In this document: piece by piece, positions 34,069 through 43,378 of the stretch
How the letters are laid out: each line of letters starts with the position of its first letter
Position numbering within the stretch: position 1 is the first letter of the stretch
Source of the DNA: an uncultured Bacilli bacterium
GTDB taxonomy: Bacteria; Bacillota_I; Bacilli_A; RF39; UBA660
Length of the DNA stretch: 64,000 bases
NCBI GenBank assembly: GCA_910585045.1
Contig: CAJUCD010000004.1
Span: forward strand, 1 to 64,000
Reading direction: 5' to 3'
Program-made: the position numbers and the translations under genes
The notes under the pieces: generated by a model
Databases searched by the model: none
Told to the model about the DNA's origin: nothing
What the model saw: the letters and a program-made list of their open reading frames with translations, nothing else

Positions 34069-34101
34069 AACAGGTTGTTTTGACAGGCAACTTGTTTTTT
34101 T
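34069..34101 (+). terminator. Terminator/attenuator hairpin
   Basis: Stem AACAGGTTG / CAACTTGTT (one G-U) and a seven-T run at the end of the 33.8-kb RNA. Confidence 0.8.
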
Positions 34102-34136
34102 GTTTAATTTTATAATTAAATAGTCGTAATATGAGG

Positions 34137-34165
34137 TTGACAATAAAGAATGACAAGCATATAAT
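34137..34165 (+). promoter_or_regulatory. Promoter of the MarR-exporter operon
   Basis: TTGACA, 17-bp spacer, TATAAT. It is independent of the upstream RNA. Confidence 0.85.
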
Positions 34166-34167
34166 TA

Positions 34168-34183
34168 TGTTAGTTGCCTAACA
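34168..34183 (+). promoter_or_regulatory. MarR operator
   Basis: Perfect inverted repeat TGTTAG-TTGC-CTAACA, two bases downstream of the -10, so bound repressor would block transcription start. It resembles known MarR-family sites. Confidence 0.7.
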
Positions 34184-34203
34184 ATCGGCGAGGATGTGAT
34201 AAT

Positions 34204-34632
34204 ATGCATGTATTATTTGCGATAAAAAATTTTCAAAATACAATTGCCAGAAACATTTTTAATAATGTTAAACTTGCTAATTGTAGTTCACCACCCTCAA
34301 TGATTCAAGCTGAGATAATATTTTATTTATTACAAAATAAAAATCAAGATGTTTATCAAAAAGATCTCGAAAATGTTTTTAAAATCAGAAGATCGACTAT
34401 TTCTGGGGTATTAAAGACTCTTGAGAAAAAAGGAGTAATAAAAAGACTTGATTCTTCAAATGATGCTCGGGTAAAAAAGATTGTTTTAACAAAAGAAGCA
34501 GAAGATTTATATGTTTTAGGGTTAGAGTGGTTTAATAAGTTAGAAGAAAAAGCAACTAAAGATATAGATGCTTACCAAATTACTATATTTTTAGAAGTAT
34601 TACAAAAAATGCAAAATAATCTTGAAAATTAA
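34204..34632 (+). CDS. MarR family repressor
   Basis: A 142-residue MarR protein: N-terminal dimer helix, winged helix (VYQKDLENVFKIRRSTISGV, LEKKGVIKRLDSSNDARVKK, then IVLTKEA) and C-terminal dimer helix. ATG 34204 follows GAGGATGTGAT; the TTG at 34174 lies inside the operator. It heads an operon with two ABC exporter genes and should repress them until it binds a drug-like ligand. Confidence 0.9.
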   Translation: MHVLFAIKNFQNTIARNIFNNVKLANCSSPPSMIQAEIIFYLLQNKNQDVYQKDLENVFKIRRSTISGVLKTLEKKGVIKRLDSSNDARVKKIVLTKEAEDLYVLGLEWFNKLEEKATKDIDAYQITIFLEVLQKMQNNLEN

Positions 34633-34673
34633 ATGGTTGGGGAACACTAAAAGAAGGAAGGAATTAAAATACA

Positions 34674-36434
34674 ATGTGGAAATTATTAAAAAGTTTTAAC
34701 AAAAAAGATTGGCTAGTTGTTTTAATATGCTTTATTTTAATTATATCTCAAGTATGGATAGAACTTAAAATGCCTGATTATATGTCTGAGATTACAATAT
34801 TAGTTCAAAGTGAAGGCAGTCAAATGAAAGACATTTTAATCAATGGTGGTTATATGCTTTTATGTGCTTTTGGTTCATTAGCTATATCTATAATTGTTGG
34901 CTATTTAATAGCTAATCTTTCAGCTATATTTTCTAAAATAACTCGTAAAAAACTTTTTACCAAAGTGGAAAATCTAGCAATGCATGAAGTAAAGCAATTC
35001 TCAACTAGTAGTTTAATTACTAGAACAACTAATGACATTACACAAGTTGAGATGCTAATAGGTATGGGTTTGCAATTATTAATAAAAGCTCCAATAACAG
35101 CTATATTTGCTGTAACTAAAATTCTAAATAAAAGTTGGGAGTGGAGTAGTCTAACAGCTATTGCTGTACTAGTTTTACTATCTGTTATTATAACTCTTAT
35201 AATTATTGTCATGCCAAAATTTAAAATAGTTCAAAAACTAACTGATAAGATTAATGGTGTTACAAGAGAAAATTTAATGGGTATTAGAGTAGTTAGAGCT
35301 TTTAACGCTGAAAGATACCAAGAAGATAAATTTAATGAAGTAAACAATAAACTTACCAATCAACAATTATTTAATCAAAAAGCTTTTGCAATAATGTCGC
35401 CTATCATGTTTTTAGTAATGTATTTTCTTACACTTGGCATTTATTTTGTAGGTGCCAGTCTAATTCGTGATGCTCTAATGGCTGATAAATTAATACTTTT
35501 TGGTGATATGGTAGTATTCTCATCATATGCAATGCAAGTTATTATGGCGTTCTTAATGCTTGCTATGATTTTTATGATGGTTCCAAGAGCTTACGTATCT
35601 GTAAAAAGAATTAATGAAGTTTTAGATACAGATATTAGTATTAAAGATGGTACTTTAACTACTAGTGATTCTAAAGAAGTGGGGACAGTTGAATTTAAAA
35701 ATGTCAGCTTTAAATATCCAGATGCGGAAGAATATATTTTAAAAGATATTTCATTTAAAGCTAATAAAGGCGAGACTGTTGCATTCATTGGTTCTACAGG
35801 CTCTGGTAAATCTACACTTATCAATTTGGTGCCTAGATTTTATGATGCTACTCTTGGTTCAGTTTTAGTTGATGGTATAGATGTTAAAGAATATAGCGAA
35901 GAATATCTTCATAATAAATTAGGTTATGTTCCTCAAAAAGCGGTTATGTTTAACGGAACTATAAAAGAAAATATAACTTATGGTGAATGTGGTAAAGATA
36001 TTAGTGAAGATGATATTATAACTGCTGCTGATGTTGCTCAAGCTAGTGAGTTTATTACCAAAATGGATGATGGATATGAAACCCATATTGCTAGTGGTGG
36101 TACTAATGTAAGTGGTGGTCAAAAACAACGTTTAAGTATTGCTAGAGCTATTGCTCGTAATCCCGAAATATACATATTTGATGATTCATTCTCAGCTCTA
36201 GACTATAAGACTGATGCAGTTTTACGTCATGAATTAAAAAAGCATACTAAAGATGCTACTTGTTTAATAGTAGCCCAAAGAATAGGCACAATTATGAATG
36301 CTGATAAAATATTAGTTTTAGATAAAGGTAAATGTGTAGGAATGGGAACTCATAAAGAATTATTAAAAACCTGTGAAGTTTACAAAGAAATAGCCTTATC
36401 ACAACTAGGGGAGGAGGAATTAAATAATGCCTAG
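34674..36434 (+). CDS. Heterodimeric ABC exporter, degenerate-site subunit
   Basis: A 586-residue half-transporter: six helices then an ATPase with Walker A GSTGSGKST and signature VSGGQKQRLSIARA. The Walker B is IYIFDDSFSALD, where Asp replaces the catalytic Glu. That is the non-hydrolysing site of TM287/LmrC-type heterodimers. It works with the next gene, which it overlaps by 8 bases. Multidrug or peptide export is likely; the substrate is not defined by sequence. Confidence 0.9.
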   Translation: MWKLLKSFNKKDWLVVLICFILIISQVWIELKMPDYMSEITILVQSEGSQMKDILINGGYMLLCAFGSLAISIIVGYLIANLSAIFSKITRKKLFTKVENLAMHEVKQFSTSSLITRTTNDITQVEMLIGMGLQLLIKAPITAIFAVTKILNKSWEWSSLTAIAVLVLLSVIITLIIIVMPKFKIVQKLTDKINGVTRENLMGIRVVRAFNAERYQEDKFNEVNNKLTNQQLFNQKAFAIMSPIMFLVMYFLTLGIYFVGASLIRDALMADKLILFGDMVVFSSYAMQVIMAFLMLAMIFMMVPRAYVSVKRINEVLDTDISIKDGTLTTSDSKEVGTVEFKNVSFKYPDAEEYILKDISFKANKGETVAFIGSTGSGKSTLINLVPRFYDATLGSVLVDGIDVKEYSEEYLHNKLGYVPQKAVMFNGTIKENITYGECGKDISEDDIITAADVAQASEFITKMDDGYETHIASGGTNVSGGQKQRLSIARAIARNPEIYIFDDSFSALDYKTDAVLRHELKKHTKDATCLIVAQRIGTIMNADKILVLDKGKCVGMGTHKELLKTCEVYKEIALSQLGEEELNNA

Positions 36435-38733
36435 ACCAATGCATGCACCATCTACAGAATCTGCCAAAGATTTTAAAAGTGCTATTAAAAGATTACTAAA
36501 AGAATTAAAAAGTTTTCGTGTTATCACAATTTTTGCTCTAATCTTAGCTGCCCTAAGTTCTATTTTATCTATTTTTGCTCCTAATATTTTATCTGATTTA
36601 ACAGATGAAATATCTAAAGGTTTAGTTGTTAATTCTAAAAATTTAGAGCTAATTAGCACTAATATTTTGGGGAATTTAGACGAGACTAATTTAAATAATA
36701 AGGTAAATAATATTTTATCTATTGATTTAAGTGAGAAGACAATTACAGATATTTTAAACAATCCTAATATAAATTATGAAGATAAAACAAAATTTCAAGA
36801 GTTTCTCCAAGCTGATTCTTCAAATGTTTTAAATAATTTAAGCTCTTTACCTTCAAGTATTTTAAATAATCTTTTAAAACCGACAACTTACGAAGGAATA
36901 AATATAACTACTGATGATAAAATAGCTTTTCTAAATGCTATGTCTAAAAAAGATATGGGAAACATTCCTACTTCTTTAGCACCAATTATTTTTCCAGAGT
37001 TTAAAGTTGATAATATAATTATAAAAAGTGAAGATTCATTAGAATTTGTTAACATCATGAGTACTATTGATAAAGATAATATAACAACCGAAGAATTTTA
37101 TTCTAAAATTGATAAAATGCCTTCAAGTATTAGAAAATCAGTTGAACCATTTATGGATTTAGATACTATTAAGAGTATTGTTTATTTCCTAATTATTTTA
37201 TATTTAACTAGTGCTCTATTTATGTATTTAGAATCAATTTCTATGACTCATGTAGCTAATAAATTTGCTTATAAATTGCGTGATAAAATCTCTCGTAAAA
37301 TAAATAAGCTTCCTCTTAAATATTTTGATAGTCATCAAACAGGGGATGTCTTATCTAGAGTAACCAATGATGTTGATACCATAGCCCAATCTATGAACCA
37401 ATCTTTATCTACTTTAGTAAGTGCTATTACATTATTTATTGGTACAATAATTATGATGTTTTATACGAATTGGATTATGGCTATAACAGCAATTTTATCT
37501 AGTTTAATAGGCTTTGTTTTTATGTTTGGTGTTTTAGCTAAAAGTCAAAAATACTTTACTGCTCGCCAAGTAGAACTTGGAAATTTAAACGGTCATATTG
37601 AAGAAGTTTATTCTGGTCTAAATGTTGTTAAAGCTTATAATGGTAAATATGCTGCAGATAAAAAATTTGATGAGTTTAATAATCGTGTTTACGAAGCTAA
37701 CCGTAAAAGCCGTTTTCTATCAGGTCTTATGATGCCTATGATGAATTTTATTGGAGACTTTGGATATGTCGCTGTATGTATAGTTGGAGCTCTTTTAACT
37801 CTAAATGGCAAAATTAGTTTTGGTGTAATTGTAGCTTTTATTACTTATGTTAGATTATTTACTTCGCCATTATCTCAAATAGCTCAAGCTATGACTTCAA
37901 TGCAAACAACTGCTGCTGCCAGTGAACGTGTATTTGAATTTGTTGATGAGCCAGAAATGGATAATGAAAAAAATATTAAGAAGTATTTAAAGAAAGAGGA
38001 AGTTGAAGGTAATATTGAATTTGAAAATGTTGTCTTTAAATATGAAGGAAATGAACAACCAACTATTAAAAATTTCAGTGCTAAAGCAAGCAAAGGTGAA
38101 AAAATTGCTATTGTTGGACCTACTGGTGCTGGTAAAACTACAATGGTTAACCTTTTAATGAAGTTTTATGAAATTAATGGTGGTGATATTAAAATTGATG
38201 GAGTATCTATCCACGACTTAAAAAGAGAAAATATCCATGAACTATTCACTATGGTTTTACAAGATACTTGGGTTTTTGATGGTACTATTAAAGAAAATAT
38301 TATTTACAATCGCAAAAATGTTTCTGATAGTGAAGTAAAAAGAGTATGTAAAACAGTAGGCTTAGACCATTTTATCAAAACATTACCAAATGGCTATGAT
38401 TATGTATTAGGCGATAATGATACAGTCTCAGCTGGTCAAAAACAGTTGTTAACTATTGCTAGAGGTATGATTGAAGATGCGCCATTCCTAATCTTGGATG
38501 AAGCAACAAGTAATGTTGATACCAGAACTGAAGAACTAGTTCAAAAAGCTATGGATAAATTAACAGTAGGTAAAACTTCATTTATTATTGCTCATAGATT
38601 ATCTACTATCAAAAATGCCGATTTAATTCTTGTTATGAAAGATGGTAATATAATTGAAACTGGTAATCATGAAACGTTAATGAAACAAAAAGGTTTTTAT
38701 GCTGATTTATATAATTCACAATTTGAATTATAA
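36427..38733 (+). CDS. Heterodimeric ABC exporter, catalytic subunit with outside insert
   Basis: A 768-residue half-transporter with Walker A GPTGAGKTT, signature VSAGQKQLLTIARG and a full Walker B FLILDEATSNVD. About 180 residues (about 55-240) are inserted between helix 1 and helix 2, rich in Asn/Asp/Leu (ILNNPNINYEDKTKF and similar). The insert would be outside the cell and is longer than in plain LmrD-type proteins. It starts inside the preceding gene after GGGGAGGAGG. Confidence 0.9.
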   Translation: MPRPMHAPSTESAKDFKSAIKRLLKELKSFRVITIFALILAALSSILSIFAPNILSDLTDEISKGLVVNSKNLELISTNILGNLDETNLNNKVNNILSIDLSEKTITDILNNPNINYEDKTKFQEFLQADSSNVLNNLSSLPSSILNNLLKPTTYEGINITTDDKIAFLNAMSKKDMGNIPTSLAPIIFPEFKVDNIIIKSEDSLEFVNIMSTIDKDNITTEEFYSKIDKMPSSIRKSVEPFMDLDTIKSIVYFLIILYLTSALFMYLESISMTHVANKFAYKLRDKISRKINKLPLKYFDSHQTGDVLSRVTNDVDTIAQSMNQSLSTLVSAITLFIGTIIMMFYTNWIMAITAILSSLIGFVFMFGVLAKSQKYFTARQVELGNLNGHIEEVYSGLNVVKAYNGKYAADKKFDEFNNRVYEANRKSRFLSGLMMPMMNFIGDFGYVAVCIVGALLTLNGKISFGVIVAFITYVRLFTSPLSQIAQAMTSMQTTAAASERVFEFVDEPEMDNEKNIKKYLKKEEVEGNIEFENVVFKYEGNEQPTIKNFSAKASKGEKIAIVGPTGAGKTTMVNLLMKFYEINGGDIKIDGVSIHDLKRENIHELFTMVLQDTWVFDGTIKENIIYNRKNVSDSEVKRVCKTVGLDHFIKTLPNGYDYVLGDNDTVSAGQKQLLTIARGMIEDAPFLILDEATSNVDTRTEELVQKAMDKLTVGKTSFIIAHRLSTIKNADLILVMKDGNIIETGNHETLMKQKGFYADLYNSQFEL

Positions 38734-38742
38734 AATAATATT

Positions 38743-38781
38743 AGACTACTAACAAAGTAAATTTGTTAATAGTCTTTTTTA
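38743..38781 (+). terminator. Rho-independent terminator
   Basis: Long stem AGACTACTAACAAA / TTTGTTAATAGTCT and TTTTTT, ending the MarR-exporter operon. Confidence 0.85.
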
Positions 38782-38817
38782 TATAACAAAACTGTAATGT
38801 TTATAATTTTAATTTTT

Positions 38818-38826
38818 TGCTATAAT
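38818..38826 (+). promoter_or_regulatory. Extended -10 of the second Bce-type module
   Basis: TGCTATAAT with no good -35, 22 bases before the small ORF at 38849; a TGTAAT half-site at 38794-38799 recalls the dyad before the first module. Confidence 0.45.
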
Positions 38827-38848
38827 TTTATTAAGTTGAGGTGATTAA

Positions 38849-38998
38849 ATGTATCAATTATTATTTAAAATTATCTTCATAATAATAGTAGTATTCTTAT
38901 CAATTTTTATAATACCTATTTTTATATTTATAAGTTTATTTAGTATCGCTTCAATTATTAAAAAATATTTTATATTTAAGAGAAAGGAAAATTTATAA
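38849..38998 (+). CDS. 49-residue membrane peptide coupled to Bce-type ATPase
   Basis: A small ORF with GAGGTG 7 bases before its ATG. It encodes MYQLLFKIIFIIIVVFLSIF, a second hydrophobic run and a basic tail (KKYFIFKRKENL). Its stop overlaps the next start as TAATG, so translation is coupled to the ATPase. Two membrane segments are possible. It is unrelated by eye to the KKDFL peptides. It could be an accessory subunit or a coupling leader. Confidence 0.65.
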   Translation: MYQLLFKIIFIIIVVFLSIFIIPIFIFISLFSIASIIKKYFIFKRKENL

Positions 38999-39765
38999 TG
39001 ACAGTCTTAAGTTTAGAAAATGTAAAAAAATATTATGGTTCTAACAGTAGTATTATTACTAAAGCTATAGATGGTCTTAGTTTTAATATTAATGAAGGTG
39101 AATTTGTTGCTATAATGGGAGCAAGTGGCAGTGGTAAAACAACTCTTTTAAATTGTATATCAACAATTGATAATGTAACAAGTGGTCATATTAAAATAGG
39201 AGGCACTGATATAACAACTTTAGAGGAAGATGAGTTAGCAGATTTTAGGAAAGAAAAATTAGGTTTTATCTTTCAAGATTTTAATTTGTTAGATACTTTA
39301 ACTATTAGAGAAAACATTTCTTTATCTCTAATTATAAATAATGAAAATCCTAAAGAAATAGAAGCGAATGTTGATAAATTAGCCAATACTTTAAATATCA
39401 ATCATATCTTATCCAAGTTCCCATATGAAGTATCAGGAGGTGAGAGGCAAAGATGTGCTTGCGCCAGAGCATTAATAACAAATCCTAGTATTATTTTAGC
39501 AGATGAACCAACTGGTGCTCTTGATTCTAAGTCGGCTCGTATGCTTCTTGAAACTATGACTAATATGAATGAAAATCTTAATTCTACCATTTTAATGGTA
39601 ACTCATGATTCTTTTTCAGCAAGTTTTTGTTCTCGCGTTATTTTTATTAAAGATGGTCACATATTTAATGAAATATTAAAAGGTGATAAAAGTCAAAAAG
39701 CTTTTTATGATGAAATATTAGATGTTTTAACCCTTCTTGGAGGCGATATACCTTATGCTAAGTAA
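38998..39765 (+). CDS. Bce-type ABC transporter ATPase (second module)
   Basis: A 255-residue BceA-class ATPase, closely related to the one at 30945: Walker A GASGSGKTT, signature VSGGERQRCACARA (the more usual form), Walker B IILADEPTGALDS and VTHD. Its ATG overlaps the stop of the small membrane peptide, and it overlaps the permease by 11 bases. Confidence 0.92.
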   Translation: MTVLSLENVKKYYGSNSSIITKAIDGLSFNINEGEFVAIMGASGSGKTTLLNCISTIDNVTSGHIKIGGTDITTLEEDELADFRKEKLGFIFQDFNLLDTLTIRENISLSLIINNENPKEIEANVDKLANTLNINHILSKFPYEVSGGERQRCACARALITNPSIILADEPTGALDSKSARMLLETMTNMNENLNSTILMVTHDSFSASFCSRVIFIKDGHIFNEILKGDKSQKAFYDEILDVLTLLGGDIPYAK

Positions 39766-41716
39766 ACTAGCTTATCGCAATGCTAAAAGAAGTATCAAAG
39801 ATTATACTATATATTTAATAACAGTTACTTTAGCATTCTCTTTTATTTTTGCTTTTAACTTAATAAGTGATTCTACAGATATTAAAAATTTATCCAGTAT
39901 TATGGAAAACTTTAAATATGCTATGTATTTTGTTAATATATTTATTATTTTAGTAATTTGCTTTCTTATTAATTACACTACAAAATTCATGTTTAGTAAA
40001 AGAAGTAAAGAATTTGGCACTTATATGATTTTAGGAATTAAGAAAAAATCTATTACTAAAATGTTCACTTTAGAAAATATTATTTTAGGCTTTTTTGCTT
40101 TTCTTATTTCTGTACCAATTGGCTATTTATTTAGTTTATTAATGAGTTTAATTATTACTAGCATTTTTGAATTACCATATGCTGTAACTCCCAAATTTTC
40201 ATTTATTTCTTTAGTTTTATCTTTATTATATTTTACTATTATATATATAATTGTTTTATTTTTAGCCCGTAAAAGATTTAAAAAATTGAAAATATGTAAT
40301 CTTTTAACTTATGAGCGTCAAAACGAGAAAATAACTTCTCATAAAAAGATTCGTAACATAAGTTTTATAATTTCCTTAATATTAGGAATAACAGCCCTTT
40401 ACTTATTTAATAACCAATTTAAGAGTAGTGGTATAGAGCCATCATTTCTAATCATATTATTAAGTATTATTCTTCTTATTTTTAGTGTTTATGGTCTTAC
40501 TTTTTCCATTTCTGATTTTTTATTAAACTTTATTTTAAAAAGACCTAAATTAAAATACCATAAAGATAACTTATTTGTTGCCAGAACTTATTATTCAAAA
40601 GCTAAGACTATGAGCTTTACTCTAGGAACTATTACTATTTTAATAGCATTCAGTTTAGTAGCACTAAATATTTCGAGTATTTTTAAAGGAATGTTTGACT
40701 ATCAAACAGAAATTTACTCACCATATGATATAACTATTAATGGTACTAGAGAAGAATTTACTAAATATTTAGATTTTATCACTGATAATTATACTATCAA
40801 AGACAAATTTATTTATGATATTTATCAAGATTCCAATAAAAGTATATCTAATCATCTAAAAAATAATTATGATTGGGCAAGTTTTGATGCTGTAATTAAA
40901 CTTAGTGATTACAATAAACTTTTAGAACTAAAAGGTGATAAGCCTGTAACTTTAAATCAAAATGAATATCTTTTACACACTTTAAGGGAATATGCTAATT
41001 TTCTAAATCTAAAAAAATTAGATACTATTACTTTATCAAATAATCAATCTTTAAAATTAAAAGAGTATCATAATGAAGGCTACACAACAAGTTGGAATGT
41101 AAATTATAATAGCTTAATTATTGTTGTTCCTGACTCTATTACTAATGATTTAGAATTAGCAACTTCTAAAATGATAATTAATACAAATGAAGAAACAACT
41201 GAACAATTTGCTAAAGATTTTACTTCCAAATATGAAGCAGATCTTTGTGATAAAACTGAAGATGGAACAACTATTTGTTATAGTGGAAAAGTTGATGTTC
41301 GTGGTGAAACTCTAGCTCAAAATAAAAGTTTTACAACTATTACCGCTTTCATATGTTTTTATATAGCTTTTATTTTCACAGCAGTTGTAGGTACGATACT
41401 TGCAATAGAAGCTCTTAAAGATTCTAATAAATATAAATATCGCTACCAAGTTCTCTATAAGCTTGGTGTTCAAAAAAGAAAACTTTATAAAACTATTTTT
41501 AAACAATTAAGTATCTTCTTTATATTCCCACTAATTTATCCTTTAATTATTAGTACTTGTACTATAGCTTCTATGAATAAAGTATTTAAAGTGGCTTTAA
41601 GTACAGATACTATATATTTAAATTACTTATTTTTAAATCTCTTTATATTCCTAATTATTTATTTAATTTATTTTATAGCAACATATATAGGATTTAAAAA
41701 AAATATTAATGAATAA
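39755..41716 (+). CDS. Bce-type ABC transporter permease (second module)
   Basis: A 653-residue BceB-like permease (LSKLAYRNAKRSIKDYTIYL opening, ten helices, large outside domain between helices 7 and 8, about 310-530). The outside domain differs greatly from that of the first module, so the two probably sense different compounds. ATG 39755 is 11 bases after GGAGGCG; the frame could open at 39737 but lacks a site. Confidence 0.88.
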   Translation: MLSKLAYRNAKRSIKDYTIYLITVTLAFSFIFAFNLISDSTDIKNLSSIMENFKYAMYFVNIFIILVICFLINYTTKFMFSKRSKEFGTYMILGIKKKSITKMFTLENIILGFFAFLISVPIGYLFSLLMSLIITSIFELPYAVTPKFSFISLVLSLLYFTIIYIIVLFLARKRFKKLKICNLLTYERQNEKITSHKKIRNISFIISLILGITALYLFNNQFKSSGIEPSFLIILLSIILLIFSVYGLTFSISDFLLNFILKRPKLKYHKDNLFVARTYYSKAKTMSFTLGTITILIAFSLVALNISSIFKGMFDYQTEIYSPYDITINGTREEFTKYLDFITDNYTIKDKFIYDIYQDSNKSISNHLKNNYDWASFDAVIKLSDYNKLLELKGDKPVTLNQNEYLLHTLREYANFLNLKKLDTITLSNNQSLKLKEYHNEGYTTSWNVNYNSLIIVVPDSITNDLELATSKMIINTNEETTEQFAKDFTSKYEADLCDKTEDGTTICYSGKVDVRGETLAQNKSFTTITAFICFYIAFIFTAVVGTILAIEALKDSNKYKYRYQVLYKLGVQKRKLYKTIFKQLSIFFIFPLIYPLIISTCTIASMNKVFKVALSTDTIYLNYLFLNLFIFLIIYLIYFIATYIGFKKNINE

Positions 41717-41723
41717 TTAAAAT

Positions 41724-41738
41724 ATGATATAATATCAT
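41724..41738 (+). promoter_or_regulatory. Palindrome over a -10 hexamer
   Basis: ATGATAT-A-ATATCAT, perfect 7-bp arms, contains TATAAT (41728-41733) just before the carboxypeptidase gene. It may be an internal promoter with operator, or a weak terminator. Confidence 0.4.
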
Positions 41739-41748
41739 AGGTGATTAC

Positions 41749-42714
41749 ATGAAGAAAATTTTAATATTTATTATTTTCTTATTTCCTTTAAATGTTTATG
41801 CTTCTCCTGATATTATAAGTAGAAATGCCATAATATATGATTTAACAGATGATTATATTGTTTATGAAAAAGATATTAATACTAAAACTAGTATTGCCAG
41901 TCTAACTAAAATTTTAACAACTATAACTGCTATAGAAAATATTCCTGATTTAAGTGCCTTAGTAACTATTACCAGTGATATGCTAAAAGGAATACATTGG
42001 AATGCCTCTGTTGCTGGTTTAAAAGTAGGGGACATAGTTACCTTTAATGATTTGTTATATGCATCTATGCTACCATCTGGGGCAGATGCTACTCAGGCTC
42101 TAGCAGTCTCTTTATGTGGTTCTATTAATGCTTTTGTTACTAAAATGAATGAATTAGCAAGTAATATTGGAATGAATAGTTCTCATTTTGTAAACGTAAC
42201 AGGTTTAGATGCTCCTAATCACTATTCAACTGTAAATGACGTATTAAAACTATTAAAATATGCATTAGCTAATACCACTTTTAAAAAAGTTTATACTACT
42301 AAAGAATATTATTTAAGTACAGGAACACTATTAGAAACAACAATTAAAAAATACAACAAAACTCTAAACCTAGATACAAGTCGTATTATTGGCAGTAAAA
42401 CAGGTTATACTGATAATGCAGGTACATGTCTTAGCTCTTTATTTAATTTTCAAAATCATGACATGTTAATTATTACTATTGGAGCTCCTTATAACCGTGA
42501 TACAGCCTATAATCTTTTAGATAATCTTGCTCTTATTGATTATGTCGATCATAATTATGTTATTAAAATTGATTTCCCTGAACTAACAGATTTTCTTAAT
42601 ATTGCAATTCCTATTAATAATAAAGTAACAATCAATTATAAATTAGTAATATTTATTGGAGCTACCATTGTCTTATTTTATATTTTAGTCTTACCTAAAA
42701 AAAGAAAAAGGTGA
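41749..42714 (+). CDS. D-alanyl-D-alanine carboxypeptidase (S11 family)
   Basis: A 321-residue low-molecular-weight PBP: signal peptide (cut near VYAS), S51-L-T-K54, SGADATQAL as the SxN region, and SKTGYTDNAGTCL. The C-terminal helix (VIFIGATIVLFYILVL) anchors it to the membrane. It trims the terminal D-Ala from muropeptides. It is placed between the Bce-type transporter and its two-component system, 5 bases before the regulator, so it is probably induced with them. GGTGATTAC precedes the ATG. Confidence 0.9.
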   Translation: MKKILIFIIFLFPLNVYASPDIISRNAIIYDLTDDYIVYEKDINTKTSIASLTKILTTITAIENIPDLSALVTITSDMLKGIHWNASVAGLKVGDIVTFNDLLYASMLPSGADATQALAVSLCGSINAFVTKMNELASNIGMNSSHFVNVTGLDAPNHYSTVNDVLKLLKYALANTTFKKVYTTKEYYLSTGTLLETTIKKYNKTLNLDTSRIIGSKTGYTDNAGTCLSSLFNFQNHDMLIITIGAPYNRDTAYNLLDNLALIDYVDHNYVIKIDFPELTDFLNIAIPINNKVTINYKLVIFIGATIVLFYILVLPKKRKR

Positions 42715-42718
42715 TAAT

Positions 42719-43369
42719 ATGCATATAATGATTATTGAAGATGACGCTAAAATTCGCGCTGAATTAGCCAAACTATTAAATAAACATGGTTATCAAACTA
42801 GTGCTTATGAAACTTACTATGAAGATATTTTAAGAAATAAACCTGATTTAATTTTATTAGATATTAACTTACCAAACACTAATGGTTTTAAAATATGCCA
42901 AAAAATCAAACAAAAATATTCTATTCCTATTATATTTGTAACTAGTCGCAATACAGATGAAGACGAATTGCTAAGCATTAAAGCAGGGGGAATAGATTTT
43001 ATTACTAAACCTTATAATAAGAGTATATTATTAGAAAAAATTAAACGTGCTCTAAATAATACTAATCCTAAAAATTATAAAGAAATAACTAAAAAGGGTT
43101 ATACTCTAGATTTACATTTAGCTATTTTAAAGTTTCAGGATCAAGAAGTAGAATTAACTCGTAATGAGTTTCGTATTCTTTATTATTTTTTTCTTAATAG
43201 TGAGCGCATTATTTCTAAAGATGAATTATTAGAGTATTTATGGAATGATAAATATTATTTAGATGAAACTATTCTTCTAGTAAATATTAATCGTGTACGT
43301 AAAAAAGCCTCTGATATTGGTATTAAAAATCTTCTTACCACAATTAGAGGTCAAGGCTATAAATTATAA
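42719..43369 (+). CDS. Response regulator, OmpR/BceR type (second module)
   Basis: A 216-residue regulator similar to the one at 29139: receiver IMIIEDDAKI, Asp in LILLDINLPNTNG, VTSRN, ITKPYN; winged helix with LTRNEFRILYYFF and VNINRVRKKASD. AAAGGTGATAAT precedes the ATG. It follows the carboxypeptidase gene by 5 bases and precedes its kinase. Confidence 0.9.
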   Translation: MHIMIIEDDAKIRAELAKLLNKHGYQTSAYETYYEDILRNKPDLILLDINLPNTNGFKICQKIKQKYSIPIIFVTSRNTDEDELLSIKAGGIDFITKPYNKSILLEKIKRALNNTNPKNYKEITKKGYTLDLHLAILKFQDQEVELTRNEFRILYYFFLNSERIISKDELLEYLWNDKYYLDETILLVNINRVRKKASDIGIKNLLTTIRGQGYKL

Positions 43370-43378
43370 GAGGTATCT

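Larger units (their letters stand above)
33810..34101 (+). ncRNA. Structured leader or free RNA of unknown class
   Basis: A gene-free stretch bounded by a promoter and a terminator. Hairpins: TTAACAGAT / ATCTGTTAA (33881-33905), AATGT / ACATT inside a GACT/AGTC stem (33911-33952), and TTTATCAAG / CTTGATAAA (33963-34009) closing a region with TCGT-GCGT-ACGA. The 14-mer TGAAATATATCTGT occurs twice (33889 and 34015), once as loop and 3' arm of the first hairpin, so alternative pairing is possible. It ends at the terminator 34069-34101. It does not match T-box, tmRNA, RNase P or SRP signatures I know. Confidence 0.55.

Noticed and set aside
33810..34101. T-box, tmRNA, RNase P RNA, SRP RNA or 6S RNA
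   Set aside because: None of the diagnostic conserved sequences of these RNAs was seen; 6S could not be fully excluded by eye.
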